60,054 nucleotides of DNA from contig QBMS01000009.1 of the NCBI GenBank assembly GCA_003249095.1, positions 4,259 through 64,312 of the forward strand. Direction: 5' to 3'. The number at the start of each line of letters is the position of its first letter. The first letter of the stretch is position 1. Shown in pieces: positions 26,093 through 35,640 of this stretch. Source of the stretch: Snowella sp. (GTDB lineage: Bacteria; Cyanobacteriota; Cyanobacteriia; Cyanobacteriales; Microcystaceae). Below the pieces are notes generated by a model. That model was not told the DNA's origin. It did no database searches and saw only the letters and a list, made by a program, of their open reading frames with translations. A program made the translations under genes and the position numbers.

Positions 26093-27433
26093 TTACTCTC
26101 CCGTAATTGATAAACCCTCTACCCAAATGCGGGGACAAACACCTCTTGGAGTCACTTCTGCTTCTGGTTCAACGTAAATAATAGACTTGAGTAACTCCAG
26201 ATAATCCCCCGCCACTGTGACAGAATCCACACTAACGCGATCGCCTTTATTGACAATCCAACCATCAAAGGGCAAAGAAAAAGAACCCTCTAGGGAATTT
26301 ACCCCTGCGTGGAGAGCTTGCAATTTATCAATGAGAATGACATTTTCTGCTTCTTCTAATTGATAGCTTTTTTCTGCTGGCTGACCTGCAAATACATGAT
26401 AAAAATGGGAACCGACTGTTACTTTTGCCCCAATATTTGCATTTCCCGTTGGCTGAGTATTAAAGCGTTTTGCGGTTCCTGCGCTATGGAGTAAACCGGT
26501 TAAAACCCCATTATTAATTAGATCCACACGGCGGGTTGGTGTTCCTTCACCATCAAAAGTTTCCCCCGCAATATTCCCTGGATGTAAGGCATCATCTACC
26601 ACAGAAAGTAAGGGAGACGCAACTTGAGTTCCCACCGTTTCAGGAGTGGCCAGACTTTGTTTATCTAAAATACTTTGGGCATTAAAAATATTAGAAAAAG
26701 CTCCTAATAAACTCAAAAAGGCCGTCGGTGAAAAGACAACCCGATATTTGCCCGTTGGAATAGGAGCATAGTCTAAATAACTAATCGTTTTTTCTGTCAC
26801 TTCTTGAAGACAACCCTCAATATCCAAGGTATCCAAACTGCGACTAATCTTCATTTCTCCCGCACTACGGGGCTTTTTCCCTTCCTGTTCTGCCCGACTA
26901 TAGAGATAAATCGCGGCATAGGAACGGGCTTCCTGACGTTTTGAACCGTCACTATTGAGATAAAAGCGTTCAGAGGTCTGCTGAGAAAGTCCATTATAGG
27001 GAACCCCTGTAATCGCTGGATGGGCGGCTAATAAGGTTTTTTCAGCGTCAATCAGCTTTTCTACTAAGGTGGAGATTGGTACAGCGACCGCAGTTTGATC
27101 ACCGAGATCCACGATAGGAACGTTTGCTTCAGGGCTAAATTCAGGAATATTTTCCGTAATGCCAAAATGACTGGCTTCCGAGGCGGTTTCCAGAGCTAAC
27201 TTAATTCCGTTGGCATCTAAATCGGTCGTACTAGTGACACCGATCATATTTTTCTCATTCCAAACCCGAACAATCACACTGGAACGATTGGACGCTTGGA
27301 CTTGTTTCGGTTCTCCAAAGGCAACTTCGGCTTCGGTTTCATCGACGGAAGATCCGTAAATATCATATTGATGAATGCCTAATTCTTTGGCACTGGTTTC
27401 GGCATATTGGGCAAGTTCTTGAACGTTTAACAT
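26093..27433 (-). CDS. TldE/PmbA-family protein
   Basis: 446 residues, the normal TldE length. Family features include AEVAFGEPKQVQASNRSSV near the start, YAAIYLYSRAEQEGKKPRS in the middle, the VVFSPTAFLSLL strand, FDGEGTPTRRVDLINNGVL and a conserved C-terminal WIVNKGDRVSVDSVTVAG. TldE has no HExxxH motif and forms a heterodimer with TldD, whose gene is 167 bases upstream on the same strand. In E. coli the TldD/TldE protease opens and trims peptides, including the microcin B17 leader and the CcdA antitoxin. The window also encodes a Nif11-type leader peptide, but no direct link is shown. Confidence 0.9.
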   Translation of the reverse strand: MLNVQELAQYAETSAKELGIHQYDIYGSSVDETEAEVAFGEPKQVQASNRSSVIVRVWNEKNMIGVTSTTDLDANGIKLALETASEASHFGITENIPEFSPEANVPIVDLGDQTAVAVPISTLVEKLIDAEKTLLAAHPAITGVPYNGLSQQTSERFYLNSDGSKRQEARSYAAIYLYSRAEQEGKKPRSAGEMKISRSLDTLDIEGCLQEVTEKTISYLDYAPIPTGKYRVVFSPTAFLSLLGAFSNIFNAQSILDKQSLATPETVGTQVASPLLSVVDDALHPGNIAGETFDGEGTPTRRVDLINNGVLTGLLHSAGTAKRFNTQPTGNANIGAKVTVGSHFYHVFAGQPAEKSYQLEEAENVILIDKLQALHAGVNSLEGSFSLPFDGWIVNKGDRVSVDSVTVAGDYLELLKSIIYVEPEAEVTPRGVCPRIWVEGLSITGE

Positions 27434-27494
27434 TGTGAATTTTTGCTTGATTTTTGTAGCGTAATTGTGATTAATACAAAAACATTAATTTAGG

Positions 27495-27550
27495 GTAGGG
27501 GCTTGGTATCCAAGTCTTCTCTTCTATGGATTTGGAAACCAAACCCCTAC
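27495..27550. repeat. Palindromic repeat between tldD and tldE homologues
   Basis: GTAGGGGCTTGG at the left faces CCAAACCCCTAC at the right, so the element can form a stem-loop in the tldD-tldE transcript. The right half (27526-27550) is identical over 25 bases to 50585-50609 beside galE. The element therefore belongs to a dispersed family in this genome. It may affect the ratio of the two proteins. Confidence 0.6.
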
Positions 27551-27600
27551 CGAATTTTTGTAATGTTTTGAGGGAAATTTGGGGAATAAAAATGTAAATT

Positions 27601-29070
27601 CTAGCGACCACCAACAGTAATCGAATCCACTTTTAAATGGGGTTGACCAACAGTGACATAAATACTGCCACTGACGGAACCGCAGAAACCTGCCGCTAAT
27701 CCTAAATCCTGGGAAGACATGGAAATTTTGTTCATAATATCCGTTGCTGTCCCGATTAAAGTCGCGCCTTTTAGAGGTTTCGTAATTTGACCATTTTCAA
27801 TTAAATAGGCTTCAGACACAGAGAAGTTAAATTCTCCCGTTGCACCGACACTTCCACCGCCCATTTGTTTACAATAGATACCCTTATCGACCGAATTAAA
27901 TAAATCGTCCATTGAATAATTCCCTGGCGCAATGTAGGTATTTCGCATCCGAGAAGCCGCAGCGTAGGCATAACTCTGGCGACGACCGCTACCTGTGCGG
28001 GGATGGCCCGTTCTCATGAATCCAGTGCGATCGCTGATAAAGTTTTTAAGAATACCATTTTCAATGAGTAAAGTCCGTTGGGCGGGCATTCCTTCATCGT
28101 CCATATCAATGGTTCCAAAGGCATTTTCCGATAAACCCTCATCCCAAGCCGTTAAGTTTTCGTGGGCAATTTTTTCACCTTTTTTATCCATAAAAGGCGT
28201 AGTTTTATGTTCGATTTGGGTTGTTTCTAATAAATGTCCACAAGCTTCATGGAAAATGACTCCACCAAATTCGTTAGCCATAATAATCGGATAATTACCC
28301 GACTCCACATAATCAGCATAGAGCATTTTTCCCGCCGATTCTGCCACTTCATTAGAGGCTTTTTCGTAATCCCAATGGCGTAAATAATTGGGATCGCTGG
28401 TATTACCCGATCGCTTACCAATAGAGGCACGATTTGCACCATCGGCACAGAGCAGGGAATAACCGACGGATTGGGTCAGGCGAATATCTCTCGCAAAGGT
28501 TCCATCACTGGCGGCAACCAAAACTTCTTGCCAATCCCGAAAATAAACCGCACGACGAGATTGGGCGTGATTCGCTTTTTTATTCAGATAATCATTGGCT
28601 TTGAGCAAAATTTCGCTCATTTCTTGCATAGAGCTACAGTTTTTTAACCAGTCTTCCTTTCCCTTGACGGTGGCGTAGTCCCGAAACATTTCTAAGTTGA
28701 TTTCAGGAATATGGGACAGGGGAGAGGGTAAATCTAAACCCAAAATGGAGAGAGCTTTTTCGAGGGCATTTTTTAATCCAGTAAAGGATAAATCGTTGGT
28801 GCTGACATAACAATCGCCTTTTCCCCGAAAGACACGCACGCCGCAACCCGTCGATAAACGGGGAGAAAGACTGGTAATGGCATCTTCTTCGGCTAGACAA
28901 CTAATATAATTAACTTTTTCTAGGAAAAACTCCACAAAATCTGCCCCAGAGGCCCGTCCTAATCCCAAAAGGGTCGAGAGGGAGGCTTGCCAACTCAGAT
29001 CAAAGCGATCGCGGTTAGAGGTATAGTCAAGGGTCGGTAATTCTTTAGAAATCAGTAGAGTCGGGGACAT
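27601..29070 (-). CDS. tldD: TldD metalloprotease
   Basis: 489 residues from the ATG at 29070 ([12 protein letters not shown]); a TTG seven codons upstream is an alternative. The zinc motif HEACGH ([15 protein letters not shown]) is intact, as are the family segments [37 protein letters not shown] and the Gly/Ser-rich end [17 protein letters not shown]. TldD is the catalytic subunit of the TldD/TldE protease, which admits unfolded peptides into an internal chamber. It is followed on the same strand by the TldE homologue, with a palindromic repeat between them. Confidence 0.92.
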   Translation of the reverse strand: MSPTLLISKELPTLDYTSNRDRFDLSWQASLSTLLGLGRASGADFVEFFLEKVNYISCLAEEDAITSLSPRLSTGCGVRVFRGKGDCYVSTNDLSFTGLKNALEKALSILGLDLPSPLSHIPEINLEMFRDYATVKGKEDWLKNCSSMQEMSEILLKANDYLNKKANHAQSRRAVYFRDWQEVLVAASDGTFARDIRLTQSVGYSLLCADGANRASIGKRSGNTSDPNYLRHWDYEKASNEVAESAGKMLYADYVESGNYPIIMANEFGGVIFHEACGHLLETTQIEHKTTPFMDKKGEKIAHENLTAWDEGLSENAFGTIDMDDEGMPAQRTLLIENGILKNFISDRTGFMRTGHPRTGSGRRQSYAYAAASRMRNTYIAPGNYSMDDLFNSVDKGIYCKQMGGGSVGATGEFNFSVSEAYLIENGQITKPLKGATLIGTATDIMNKISMSSQDLGLAAGFCGSVSGSIYVTVGQPHLKVDSITVGGR

Positions 29071-29165
29071 AGAGAGCTTCCAATAAACCAATGATAGGGG
29101 CTGTATTGGCTAGTCTAACGCAAGGAAGTTAGGGCTTCAAATTTTTTACTCAAAAACGCGATCGC

Positions 29166-29888
29166 TTAATTACCTACGGAGTCAACTTTACGGGCAAAAG
29201 CAACTTCAATGCGGTCTAAATCAATTTCGGAAAGTTTATCCACTGCCCAATTGGCGTGACGGTGCATAAAATGATAGGGATAGGTATGGGCAATACCAAT
29301 AACAGAAATACCCGCTTTTTTGGCGGCGGTAATTCCCGCTAGGGTATCCTCGATCGCGAGACAATTTGCGGGTTGTAAGTGTAGTTCTGGATGACTCTGG
29401 TTGAATCGTTCTACGGCGAGTAAATAACCATCGGGTTGGGGTTTACTGGTATTAATTTCGTCTCCCGCGACAATAATCTGAAAATAATCAAAAATATCTG
29501 CTTTTTGTAAGACAGAAATGGTTTCTCCTTTGACCGCTCCTGTGACTAATCCCAAGAGCCAGCCTTTGAGTTGGATCTGGTCTAGGATTTTTTTGATTCC
29601 TGGATAAATGGGTAAAGTGTCTAATTGCTCTAATTTTTGTCGGTAGGCAATAGCTTTATTGTCGATTAATTTCGTCAAATACTCTTCGGATACATTTCTT
29701 CCTCGATGGGCCAAAATAGTCCGCAAACAAACGCGATCGCTTCTTCCGAGACAAAATTCTTGATGTTCCTGATAAGTCGCAGGACGGAGATTTTCCGCTA
29801 ATAAAATTTCATCAATTAATTGACGATGGATCGGTTCATCATTAATAATTACCCCATTAAAATCGAATAGAACAACTTTTAAAACCAT
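29166..29888 (-). CDS. HAD-superfamily hydrolase with a D-to-N change in motif I
   Basis: 240 residues, beta-phosphoglucomutase/phosphatase-like with a helical cap after motif I. Motif II (GLVTGAVKG), motif III (Lys in NTSKPQPDGY) and motif IV (CLAIEDTLAGI) are all present. Motif I reads LFDFNGVIIND, so the nucleophile Asp9 is present but the second Asp, the general acid/base of phosphatases and mutases, is Asn11. The protein is otherwise well conserved, so it may have an unusual pH or substrate preference or a non-phosphatase activity. It lies 35 bases downstream of a methyltransferase gene on the same strand and may be co-transcribed. Confidence 0.8.
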   Translation of the reverse strand: MVLKVVLFDFNGVIINDEPIHRQLIDEILLAENLRPATYQEHQEFCLGRSDRVCLRTILAHRGRNVSEEYLTKLIDNKAIAYRQKLEQLDTLPIYPGIKKILDQIQLKGWLLGLVTGAVKGETISVLQKADIFDYFQIIVAGDEINTSKPQPDGYLLAVERFNQSHPELHLQPANCLAIEDTLAGITAAKKAGISVIGIAHTYPYHFMHRHANWAVDKLSEIDLDRIEVAFARKVDSVGN

Positions 29889-29923
29889 TTTTTTAAATCA
29901 AATTATTGTTTACTGTTAATTCC

Positions 29924-30787
29924 TCAAATTGCAGGAACAAAAATTTCATTCCTATTTTCTAAGGTCGAAAAATTGCTTTCTCGAATGGGGGTTGGCTTCA
30001 TTCCCTGACTAACCTGATGCACCCACCAGACATCATCACTCTGAACAGCTTCAAATTGGGCGTTTCCGAGCCAGGCATCCACACTTTCTTGAGCATAATC
30101 CTGAATATAGGGTTCCTCGAAAATATTCGTCAACCAATCGCTTTGCCGTAGGGATTTTTGATTACCATCTAACACCAAAATCTGTCCGCCTGGGATCAGT
30201 AACCTAAAACATTCTTTCAGCACAGCCTGGGAAATAACGGGGGGCAATTCATGAAAAAGTAAAGCAATCGTAATTAAATCAAAACTATGGGGAACAAAGG
30301 GCGTTTTTTCTGCCTTTCCCTGTCGCCAATCAATGTTCAGTCCTGCCTGTTGCGCTTTGTAATTAGCGATAGTCAACATCTCAGGAGACAGATCCAGTCC
30401 ACAGACCGTTGCCTCACTAAAGCGTTTTTTCAGCATTAGCGTCATAGAACCCGTCCCACAACCGAGGTCTAGAATTCGTCGGGGTTGGCCACCAATGCGA
30501 TCAATTAAAGCTTGTCGAACCCAGTCTTCATTGGGCGGCAGAACGTAGCGAGTAATCGGATCGTAGGTGAGGGCGGCTGTTTTGGTGAGATAACCGCCTT
30601 CGATACCGTGAAAATTTTGGGTTTGATAGTATTCGGGATACTGAAAATCCGCTTGACCAAAACGCGATCGCCCTGCTTCCCAGTCAATCATTTCACTGAG
30701 GCGGGCGAGTTCTGCGTCATCGATCAAAAAGGTTTGAAAGAAGGGTTTGAGGAGGGTTTCCCACAGGGGTTTTTCAGGGTTTTTCAT
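29924..30787 (-). CDS. Class I SAM-dependent methyltransferase
   Basis: 287 residues. The SAM-binding motif I is RILDLGCGTGSMTLML (about residues 95-110). It is followed by the acidic residue of motif II (VCGLDLSPEML), the WRQGKAEKTPF segment and FDLITIALLFHELP, a UbiE/MenG-like fold. The N-terminal 85 residues are specific to this group and are rich in aromatic residues (EYYQTQNFHGIEGGYL). The substrate cannot be read from sequence. It is the first gene of a possible two-gene unit with the HAD hydrolase. Confidence 0.85.
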   Translation of the reverse strand: MKNPEKPLWETLLKPFFQTFLIDDAELARLSEMIDWEAGRSRFGQADFQYPEYYQTQNFHGIEGGYLTKTAALTYDPITRYVLPPNEDWVRQALIDRIGGQPRRILDLGCGTGSMTLMLKKRFSEATVCGLDLSPEMLTIANYKAQQAGLNIDWRQGKAEKTPFVPHSFDLITIALLFHELPPVISQAVLKECFRLLIPGGQILVLDGNQKSLRQSDWLTNIFEEPYIQDYAQESVDAWLGNAQFEAVQSDDVWWVHQVSQGMKPTPIRESNFSTLENRNEIFVPAI

Positions 30788-30851
30788 CGGTTTATTAGTT
30801 TCAAATTTAGGATTTAAAACTCAATTTGGGTTAGTCTTGTCAAACTGTAAC

Positions 30852-31274
30852 CTATTCAGCGATTAAATTCTGAAATTCTAGGCGATCGCCCTGGGGAACA
30901 AGATTTTGTAAATAAAATTCTGCAATATTATTCTCTGCATCTGCAACCATGACCCGCGCTTGATGACCTTTGATTAAAATTTCCTGGCGATCGCAGGTTT
31001 CATAGGCATAAATTATCAATAAATCTCCAGGCTCACATAACAAAGCCGCCCCGCCATTAGGACAAATTTCTCGACTACCTGCTGTCCCTGGAATGGTATA
31101 GGTAGAAAAGCGTTTCCCGTTATTAAGATTAATAATATCGACTTCTTCGAGGGGTAAAATGCCAACTTTTTCCAGCAACTCTGGATCAATACTGATACTA
31201 CCCACATAATTCACATTAGCTTCCGTGACTCGCACCCGATGAAGTTTGGCGTGCATTAGCCTGATTGTTCCCAT
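30852..31274 (-). CDS. panD: Aspartate 1-decarboxylase
   Basis: 140 residues. PanD makes beta-alanine from aspartate for pantothenate and CoA synthesis. The self-cleavage site is Gly25-Ser26 ([11 protein letters not shown]), where Ser26 becomes the pyruvoyl cofactor. The [13 protein letters not shown] and [11 protein letters not shown] segments and NGGAALL are conserved. Starting at the first ATG gives the same N-terminal length as E. coli PanD within two residues; a second ATG six codons later would remove part of the first strand. It is a single leftward gene. Confidence 0.95.
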   Translation of the reverse strand: MGTIRLMHAKLHRVRVTEANVNYVGSISIDPELLEKVGILPLEEVDIINLNNGKRFSTYTIPGTAGSREICPNGGAALLCEPGDLLIIYAYETCDRQEILIKGHQARVMVADAENNIAEFYLQNLVPQGDRLEFQNLIAE

Positions 31275-31331
31275 TCGTTTTTCCTGCGCCTACAGTCTCG
31301 CTATTGAAGAATTTGATTAATATCCGATATT

Positions 31332-31505
31332 CTATGACCAAGGCGATAAACCTAATGTCATCATCACTTCTGAATTTCCCCTATCAATTAATTCTCCATT
31401 AACAATTTCGTAGTGATAGCCGTCATAGGGGAGAGCGATAAATACTTCATCTGTCCGAGTTTTGGAGGCGATCGCAGGGGAAAGGTTAGGAGTAAGGGTC
31501 TGCAT
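31332..31505 (-). pseudogene. Truncated Uma2/DUF820-family remnant
   Basis: 57 residues from the ATG at 31505. The C-terminal half (ALPYDGYHYEIVNGELIDRG) matches the start of Uma2 (DUF820) proteins, which are normally about 190 residues with a PD-(D/E)xK fold. The frame then loses similarity (SEVMMTLGLSPWS) and stops, so the rest of the gene is missing. Uma2 genes are numerous and unstable in cyanobacteria. This is most likely a dead fragment. Confidence 0.6.
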
Positions 31506-31791
31506 AGGATTCTTCCTGGGGTTCACGTTTTCTTTGGATTTTAACATTTTAAAGAGATCGTCTTTTCCTATTAATCAAAAATGCGATCGCGCTATTGTAA
31601 TCTATCAATGAAATACATTCGTTAAACTTTCAGTATCTAAAATGCGATCACCTGAGATAACGCAACCATAAAACGCGATCACAGTTTTAAGTCCGAAACA
31701 CAAAAGCGCGATTATAACTTAGTATCTTGAAGTTAAACTGCTAAAGAGCGACTCCAATCTAGAGTAGAAGGTCAAATGCAGGGAAATAGTG

Positions 31792-31820
31792 TTGACATTG
31801 GTGAATTTTTATGTTAGAGT
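31792..31820 (+). promoter_or_regulatory. Consensus-like promoter of a small gene
   Basis: TTGACA at 31792-31797 and TAGAGT at 31815-31820 are separated by exactly 17 bases, an almost perfect sigma-70 type -35 box with a fair -10 box. Transcription would begin near 31827, about 28 bases before the ATG of the 108-codon frame. Confidence 0.55.
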
Positions 31821-31854
31821 GGATTCATAAGATACGGAGTACTGACATATAACG

Positions 31855-32181
31855 ATGAGTAGGAAGATAAGATACCTGATGAAAAGTCAAGACGCGCAAC
31901 AGAACGACAAATACACTCGACCTAGAAATCAAAATATGATAATAGTTAAAATTTACTATGTTCCGTCTGTCGATATGCCAATAGTGACAAGTGAAGATAA
32001 AGAAAGTCAGACAGGCTTACGACAAGATAAGAAAATAACTATCTGGGAATGCTGGGAATCGATTGAAATAATAAACCGCGCTGTAGATTTTTTCAAGAAC
32101 ATGAAAGAAATTGGGTATTTCGTTTATACACATTACTTCCATGTCTTTGTCTCTATTGTAAAACATTTTTTTTATAAATAG
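31855..32181 (+). CDS. Unknown 108-residue protein in its own transcription unit
   Basis: 108 residues with no family I recognise. It is basic and polar to residue 70, includes a Val/Ile strand (IIVKIYYVPSVDMP) and a short Trp/Glu segment (ITIWECWESIEII), and ends in an aromatic, His-rich amphipathic helix (YFVYTHYFHVFVSIVKHFF) that could touch a membrane. A TTGACA-17-TAGAGT promoter and a strong rho-independent terminator frame it closely, and ACGGAGT precedes the ATG. These signals support real transcription. Whether the product is the protein or a roughly 400-base RNA is open. Confidence 0.5.
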   Translation: MSRKIRYLMKSQDAQQNDKYTRPRNQNMIIVKIYYVPSVDMPIVTSEDKESQTGLRQDKKITIWECWESIEIINRAVDFFKNMKEIGYFVYTHYFHVFVSIVKHFFYK

Positions 32182-32202
32182 TCCGTAATCCTAAGAATCA
32201 AG

Positions 32203-32236
32203 TCCCAAGTTGTTATAACGTCAGCTTGGGATTTTT
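32203..32236 (+). terminator. Rho-independent terminator
   Basis: TCCCAAG (32203-32209) pairs with CTTGGGA (32225-32231) and is followed by TTTTTCT. It lies 22 bases after the stop of the 108-codon gene and separates that unit from the ribosomal operon. Confidence 0.75.
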
Positions 32237-32237
32237 C

Positions 32238-32797
32238 TAATGTCTGTAGAGTTTATATCAATATTGTGTATGAGAGTAATACTGATCATCCCACAACGCT
32301 TTCGGAGTAAGGATTTTATTCACATAAATCTATGATGGAAATACAGACTCGCAAAACCCTGGCAAGAATTTCAAGCTATGCTGACCCTGCTGACTGGGGA
32401 ATTGAACCGACTCTTGCATCAATCCGCGATCGCCCCTCAAAAATTTTTAGTTAAAACCCTTGCATAAATTCCTATCATTCCCTACAATGGTTGATCGCGG
32501 CCAAAATAGTGTTAGTGTGAAAACTCGCGTGGTATATTTGTCGCCTGCTGCCCGAAGATACTGAGGATTTTCTTCCTTAAGTCTGTAAGGAAACACCAGC
32601 AACCCGACTTAACTGGTATGTAGGACTAACTCTCCCTACCGCTATTAAGTTAAACGGACTCATCAAGAATTTTCTTGATACACTCCATTCAGTTGAAGAA
32701 CATCTATAAGTTAGATCTTAGACGGATATATCTTATTCGTCATTTCTTTGCTGAGAATCCATCAACCGACTATTCAAAAACAGTAGAGGGTTAGAAA
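32238..32797 (+). other. Upstream region and long leader of the ribosomal operon
   Basis: 560 bases without a convincing gene. A 29-codon frame (32378-32467, MLTLLTGELNRLLHQS) with protein-like composition precedes the candidate promoter at 32460-32488 and may be a gene relic. Downstream of that promoter the leader, about 300 bases, contains two clean hairpins: TTCCTTA/TAAGGAA (32573-32592) and ATCAAG/CTTGAT (32662-32679). Neither has a U-run, so they are not simple terminators. They could serve translational or attenuation control by a ribosomal protein. Confidence 0.4.
32460..32488 (+). promoter_or_regulatory. Candidate promoter of the ribosomal operon
   Basis: TTGCAT (32460-32465), a 17-base spacer and TACAAT (32483-32488). 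The -10 box matches the consensus in five of six positions and the -35 box in the critical TTG. It would give a leader of about 300 bases before rplC. No better pair was found closer to the gene. Confidence 0.4.
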
Positions 32798-33439
32798 GTG
32801 TCTATCGGTCTTTTAGGGACAAAACTGGGGATGACCCAAATCTTTGATATAGAAAAGGGAACCTCTATTCCAGTAACAGTGGTGCAAGTTGGCCCCTGTC
32901 CCGTCACCCAAGTTAAAACACCCGACACGGATGGTTATTCATCTATCCAGATCGGCTATCAAGAAGTTAAAGAAAAAGCCCTTAGTAAGGCTGAATTAGG
33001 CCATCTAAGTAAAGCAGGGGCAACTCCCCAACGTCACTTAAAGGAATATCGTATTGACGATACTTCTGCCTATGAATTAGGGCAAACGCTAAAAGCAGAT
33101 ATTTTTAATGTCGGTGATTTAGTTGATGTATCTGGTCAGAGTATGGGACGGGGTTTTTCGGGTTATCAGAAACGTCATAATTTTAGTCGCGGTCTGATGT
33201 CTCACGGTTGTAAAAGTCATCGCACCCCTGGTTCGATTGGGCCTGGTACAACCCCTGGTCGTGTCTATCCTGGTAAAAAGATGGCAGGACAATACGGCGC
33301 GAAGAAAATTACTGTCCGTCGTTTGACGGTGGTAAGGGTTGATGTTGAGCGGAATTTCTTGCTCATCAAAGGCTCTGTTCCTGGTAAACCAGGCACTCTG
33401 CTAAATATTATGCCGACCAACCGAGTTGGCCGCAAATAG
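32798..33439 (+). CDS. rplC: Ribosomal protein L3 (uL3)
   Basis: 213 residues from a GTG codon ([17 protein letters not shown]), with GAGGGTTAG as a modest ribosome-binding site. L3 is an early 50S assembly protein whose loop reaches the peptidyl-transferase centre. The family motif [16 protein letters not shown] and the [18 protein letters not shown] segment are intact. It is the first gene of the superoperon here. rpsJ, which leads this operon in E. coli, is absent from the position, as is usual in cyanobacteria. Confidence 0.97.
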   Translation: MSIGLLGTKLGMTQIFDIEKGTSIPVTVVQVGPCPVTQVKTPDTDGYSSIQIGYQEVKEKALSKAELGHLSKAGATPQRHLKEYRIDDTSAYELGQTLKADIFNVGDLVDVSGQSMGRGFSGYQKRHNFSRGLMSHGCKSHRTPGSIGPGTTPGRVYPGKKMAGQYGAKKITVRRLTVVRVDVERNFLLIKGSVPGKPGTLLNIMPTNRVGRK

Positions 33440-33477
33440 AAAGCTCATCTCTGACCACTGATCAACGAGATAATATT

Positions 33478-34113
33478 ATGGTTAATTGTGTTGTTAAAAA
33501 TTGGCAAGGGGAAGAAAGCGGTGAAGCTTCCCTGGAGCTAAAGGTTGCAAAAGATGAAAATGCCAACCACATTGTCCACCGAGCGTTAATCCGTCAACAA
33601 ACGAATGCTCGCCAAGGAAATGCTTCTACCAAAACCCGTGCTGAAGTTAGAGGGGGAGGTCGCAAGCCTTGGAAACAAAAGGGAACTGGACGCGCTCGTG
33701 CGGGTTCTAATCGTTCTCCTCTCTGGAAAGGGGGTGGGGTTTCTTTCGGGCCAAAACCGAGAGAGTTTGAAATTAAGATGAACCGCAAGGAACGTCGTTT
33801 GGCTCTGAGGACTGCGATCGCCAGTCGTATGGAAGATCTCATTTTAGTCGAGTCCTTTGGGGATCAACTGACCCAGCCCAAAACGAAGGAATTAACCTCT
33901 GCTCTCACCCGTTGGGGAGCAAATCTGGAAAAAAGAACGCTCTTGATCTTGGATGAAATTCCTGAAAATGTTCAATTATCTGCTCGGAATGTGGCTTCTT
34001 TGAAGATATTGAAAGCCGATAGCCTGAATATTTACGATATTCTCGTGGCGAATAAGATTGTTGCGACATCCAGTGCGATCGCCAAACTTCAGGAGGTTTA
34101 CAATGACGACTAG
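33478..34113 (+). CDS. rplD: Ribosomal protein L4 (uL4)
   Basis: 211 residues. L4 binds 23S rRNA domain I, and its extended loop ([18 protein letters not shown]) lines the polypeptide exit tunnel. That loop is intact. The start is ATG 38 bases after rplC. The 3' end overlaps rplW by 11 bases, so L23 is probably translated by coupling. In E. coli L4 is the autogenous repressor of this operon; whether the leader here has such a site is unknown. Confidence 0.97.
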   Translation: MVNCVVKNWQGEESGEASLELKVAKDENANHIVHRALIRQQTNARQGNASTKTRAEVRGGGRKPWKQKGTGRARAGSNRSPLWKGGGVSFGPKPREFEIKMNRKERRLALRTAIASRMEDLILVESFGDQLTQPKTKELTSALTRWGANLEKRTLLILDEIPENVQLSARNVASLKILKADSLNIYDILVANKIVATSSAIAKLQEVYNDD

Positions 34114-34408
34114 AGTTGATTCCCGTAATTTGGCTGATTTAATCATCAAACCCTTGGTGACGGAAAAGGCGACTTTGCTGATGGAACAAAATCAATACGT
34201 TTTTGAAGTCGTTCCTAAAGCAACCAAACCCGACATCAAAGCAGCGATCGAGTCTTTATTTGATGTAAAAGTTATTAGCGTCAATACAGCCCGTCCCCCC
34301 CGCAAGAAAAAACGAGTCGGTCGCTTCCTCGGTTTTAAACCGCAGATTAAACGGGCGATCGTCACCCTAAAGGAAGGGGATTCCATTCCTCTGTTCCCAG
34401 ACGTTTAG
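34103..34408 (+). CDS. rplW: Ribosomal protein L23 (uL23)
   Basis: 101 residues from the ATG at 34103, chosen because a perfect AGGAGG lies at 34091-34096 and the longer frame upstream lies inside rplD. L23 sits at the tunnel exit and is a docking site for trigger factor and SRP. The [16 protein letters not shown] opening and [13 protein letters not shown] loop are typical. Confidence 0.97.
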   Translation: MTTRVDSRNLADLIIKPLVTEKATLLMEQNQYVFEVVPKATKPDIKAAIESLFDVKVISVNTARPPRKKKRVGRFLGFKPQIKRAIVTLKEGDSIPLFPDV

Positions 34409-34474
34409 TTTTTTCTTAGTTTAGTGATGATCACTAAGCATAAAATTCAAAATCCAAAATCCAAAAATTGAACT

Positions 34475-35305
34475 ATGGGTATCCGTACTTATCGGCCATA
34501 CACTCCAGGCACTCGGCAGGCAAGCGTCTCCGATTTCGCCGAAATTACTAAAAGTGAGCCGGAAAAATCATTAACAGGCTATAAGCACAATAAAAAAGGA
34601 CGGAATAATCGCGGGGTTATTACCAGTCGCCATCGGGGTGGTGGTCACAAACGTCTCTATCGGGAAATAGATTTTCACCGAAACAAGCGTGATATTCCCG
34701 CAAAGGTCGCTGCCATTGAATACGATCCTAATCGTAACGCCCGCATTGCCCTACTTTTCTACCAAGATGGGGAAAAACGCTATATTCTAGCCCCTGGCGG
34801 TTTGGAAGTTGGCACCATGATTATTGCCGGAGATGATGCTCCCTTTGAAATTGGTAACGCGCTTCCCCTGAGCAAAATTCCCTTGGGTACGGACGTTCAT
34901 AATATTGAACTCGTAGCTGGTAAGGGTGGACAAATGGCTCGTTCTGCGGGAGCCTCTGCTCAAGTAGTTGCTAAAGAAGGTGATTATGTAACCCTCAAAT
35001 TGCCCTCCAAAGAAGTGCGGATGGTCAGAAAAGAGTGTTATGCCACCATTGGTAAAGTCGGAAATGCCGATAATCGTAACATCAAGTTAGGAAAAGCAGG
35101 ACGGACTCGCCATCTTGGTAAACGACCCCATGTTCGGGGTAGCGTCATGAATCCTGTGGATCACCCGCATGGAGGTGGTGAGGGCCGCGCACCCATTGGT
35201 CGTTCCGGGCCAGTAACGCCTTGGGGTAAACCGACCCTGGGTGCCAAAACTCGCAATAAGAAAAAACGTAGTAGTGGGCTTATTGTCCGCCGCCGCACGA
35301 AATAA
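34475..35305 (+). CDS. rplB: Ribosomal protein L2 (uL2)
   Basis: 276 residues, standard length. L2 is needed for subunit joining and peptidyl-transferase assembly. The functional loop [14 protein letters not shown] near the C-terminus is intact, as is the RNA-binding [17 protein letters not shown] region. It is separated from rplW by 66 bases containing short CAAAATCC duplications. Confidence 0.97.
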   Translation: MGIRTYRPYTPGTRQASVSDFAEITKSEPEKSLTGYKHNKKGRNNRGVITSRHRGGGHKRLYREIDFHRNKRDIPAKVAAIEYDPNRNARIALLFYQDGEKRYILAPGGLEVGTMIIAGDDAPFEIGNALPLSKIPLGTDVHNIELVAGKGGQMARSAGASAQVVAKEGDYVTLKLPSKEVRMVRKECYATIGKVGNADNRNIKLGKAGRTRHLGKRPHVRGSVMNPVDHPHGGGEGRAPIGRSGPVTPWGKPTLGAKTRNKKKRSSGLIVRRRTK

Positions 35306-35341
35306 ACTTTGTTTACTTAGTAATACTATCAGTATCCAACT

Positions 35342-35623
35342 ATGGGTCGTTCTCTCAAAAAAGGGCCTTTTATCGCAGATAGTCTTCTCACGAAAATTGA
35401 GAAACTCAACGTAAAAGGCGACAAACAAGTGATCAAAACCTGGTCAAGGGCATCTACCATCATGCCCGAAATGATTGGCCACACGATCGCCGTCCACAAT
35501 GGCAAGCAACACGTTCCCATTTTCATTTCTGAACAAATGGTGGGTCATAAGCTGGGTGAATTCGCGCCCACCCGTACCTTTCGGGGCCACGCTAAGGGTG
35601 ATAAAAAATCGGGTCGAAAATAA
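35342..35623 (+). CDS. rpsS: Ribosomal protein S19 (uS19)
   Basis: 93 residues, beginning [10 protein letters not shown] as in nearly all bacteria and plastids. S19 lies in the 30S head and forms bridge B1a with the 50S subunit. The conserved [20 protein letters not shown] stretch and the basic C-terminal tail are present. It is 36 bases after rplB and 17 bases before rplV. Confidence 0.97.
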   Translation: MGRSLKKGPFIADSLLTKIEKLNVKGDKQVIKTWSRASTIMPEMIGHTIAVHNGKQHVPIFISEQMVGHKLGEFAPTRTFRGHAKGDKKSGRK

Positions 35624-35640
35624 CGTAAGAGGTAAACACT

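Noticed and set aside
32378-32467. A 29-codon frame (MLTLLTGELNRLLHQS...) before the ribosomal operon
   Set aside because: Composition is protein-like and the frame is open a little further upstream, but it is too short, lacks a ribosome-binding site and precedes the likely promoter; mentioned only as a possible relic.
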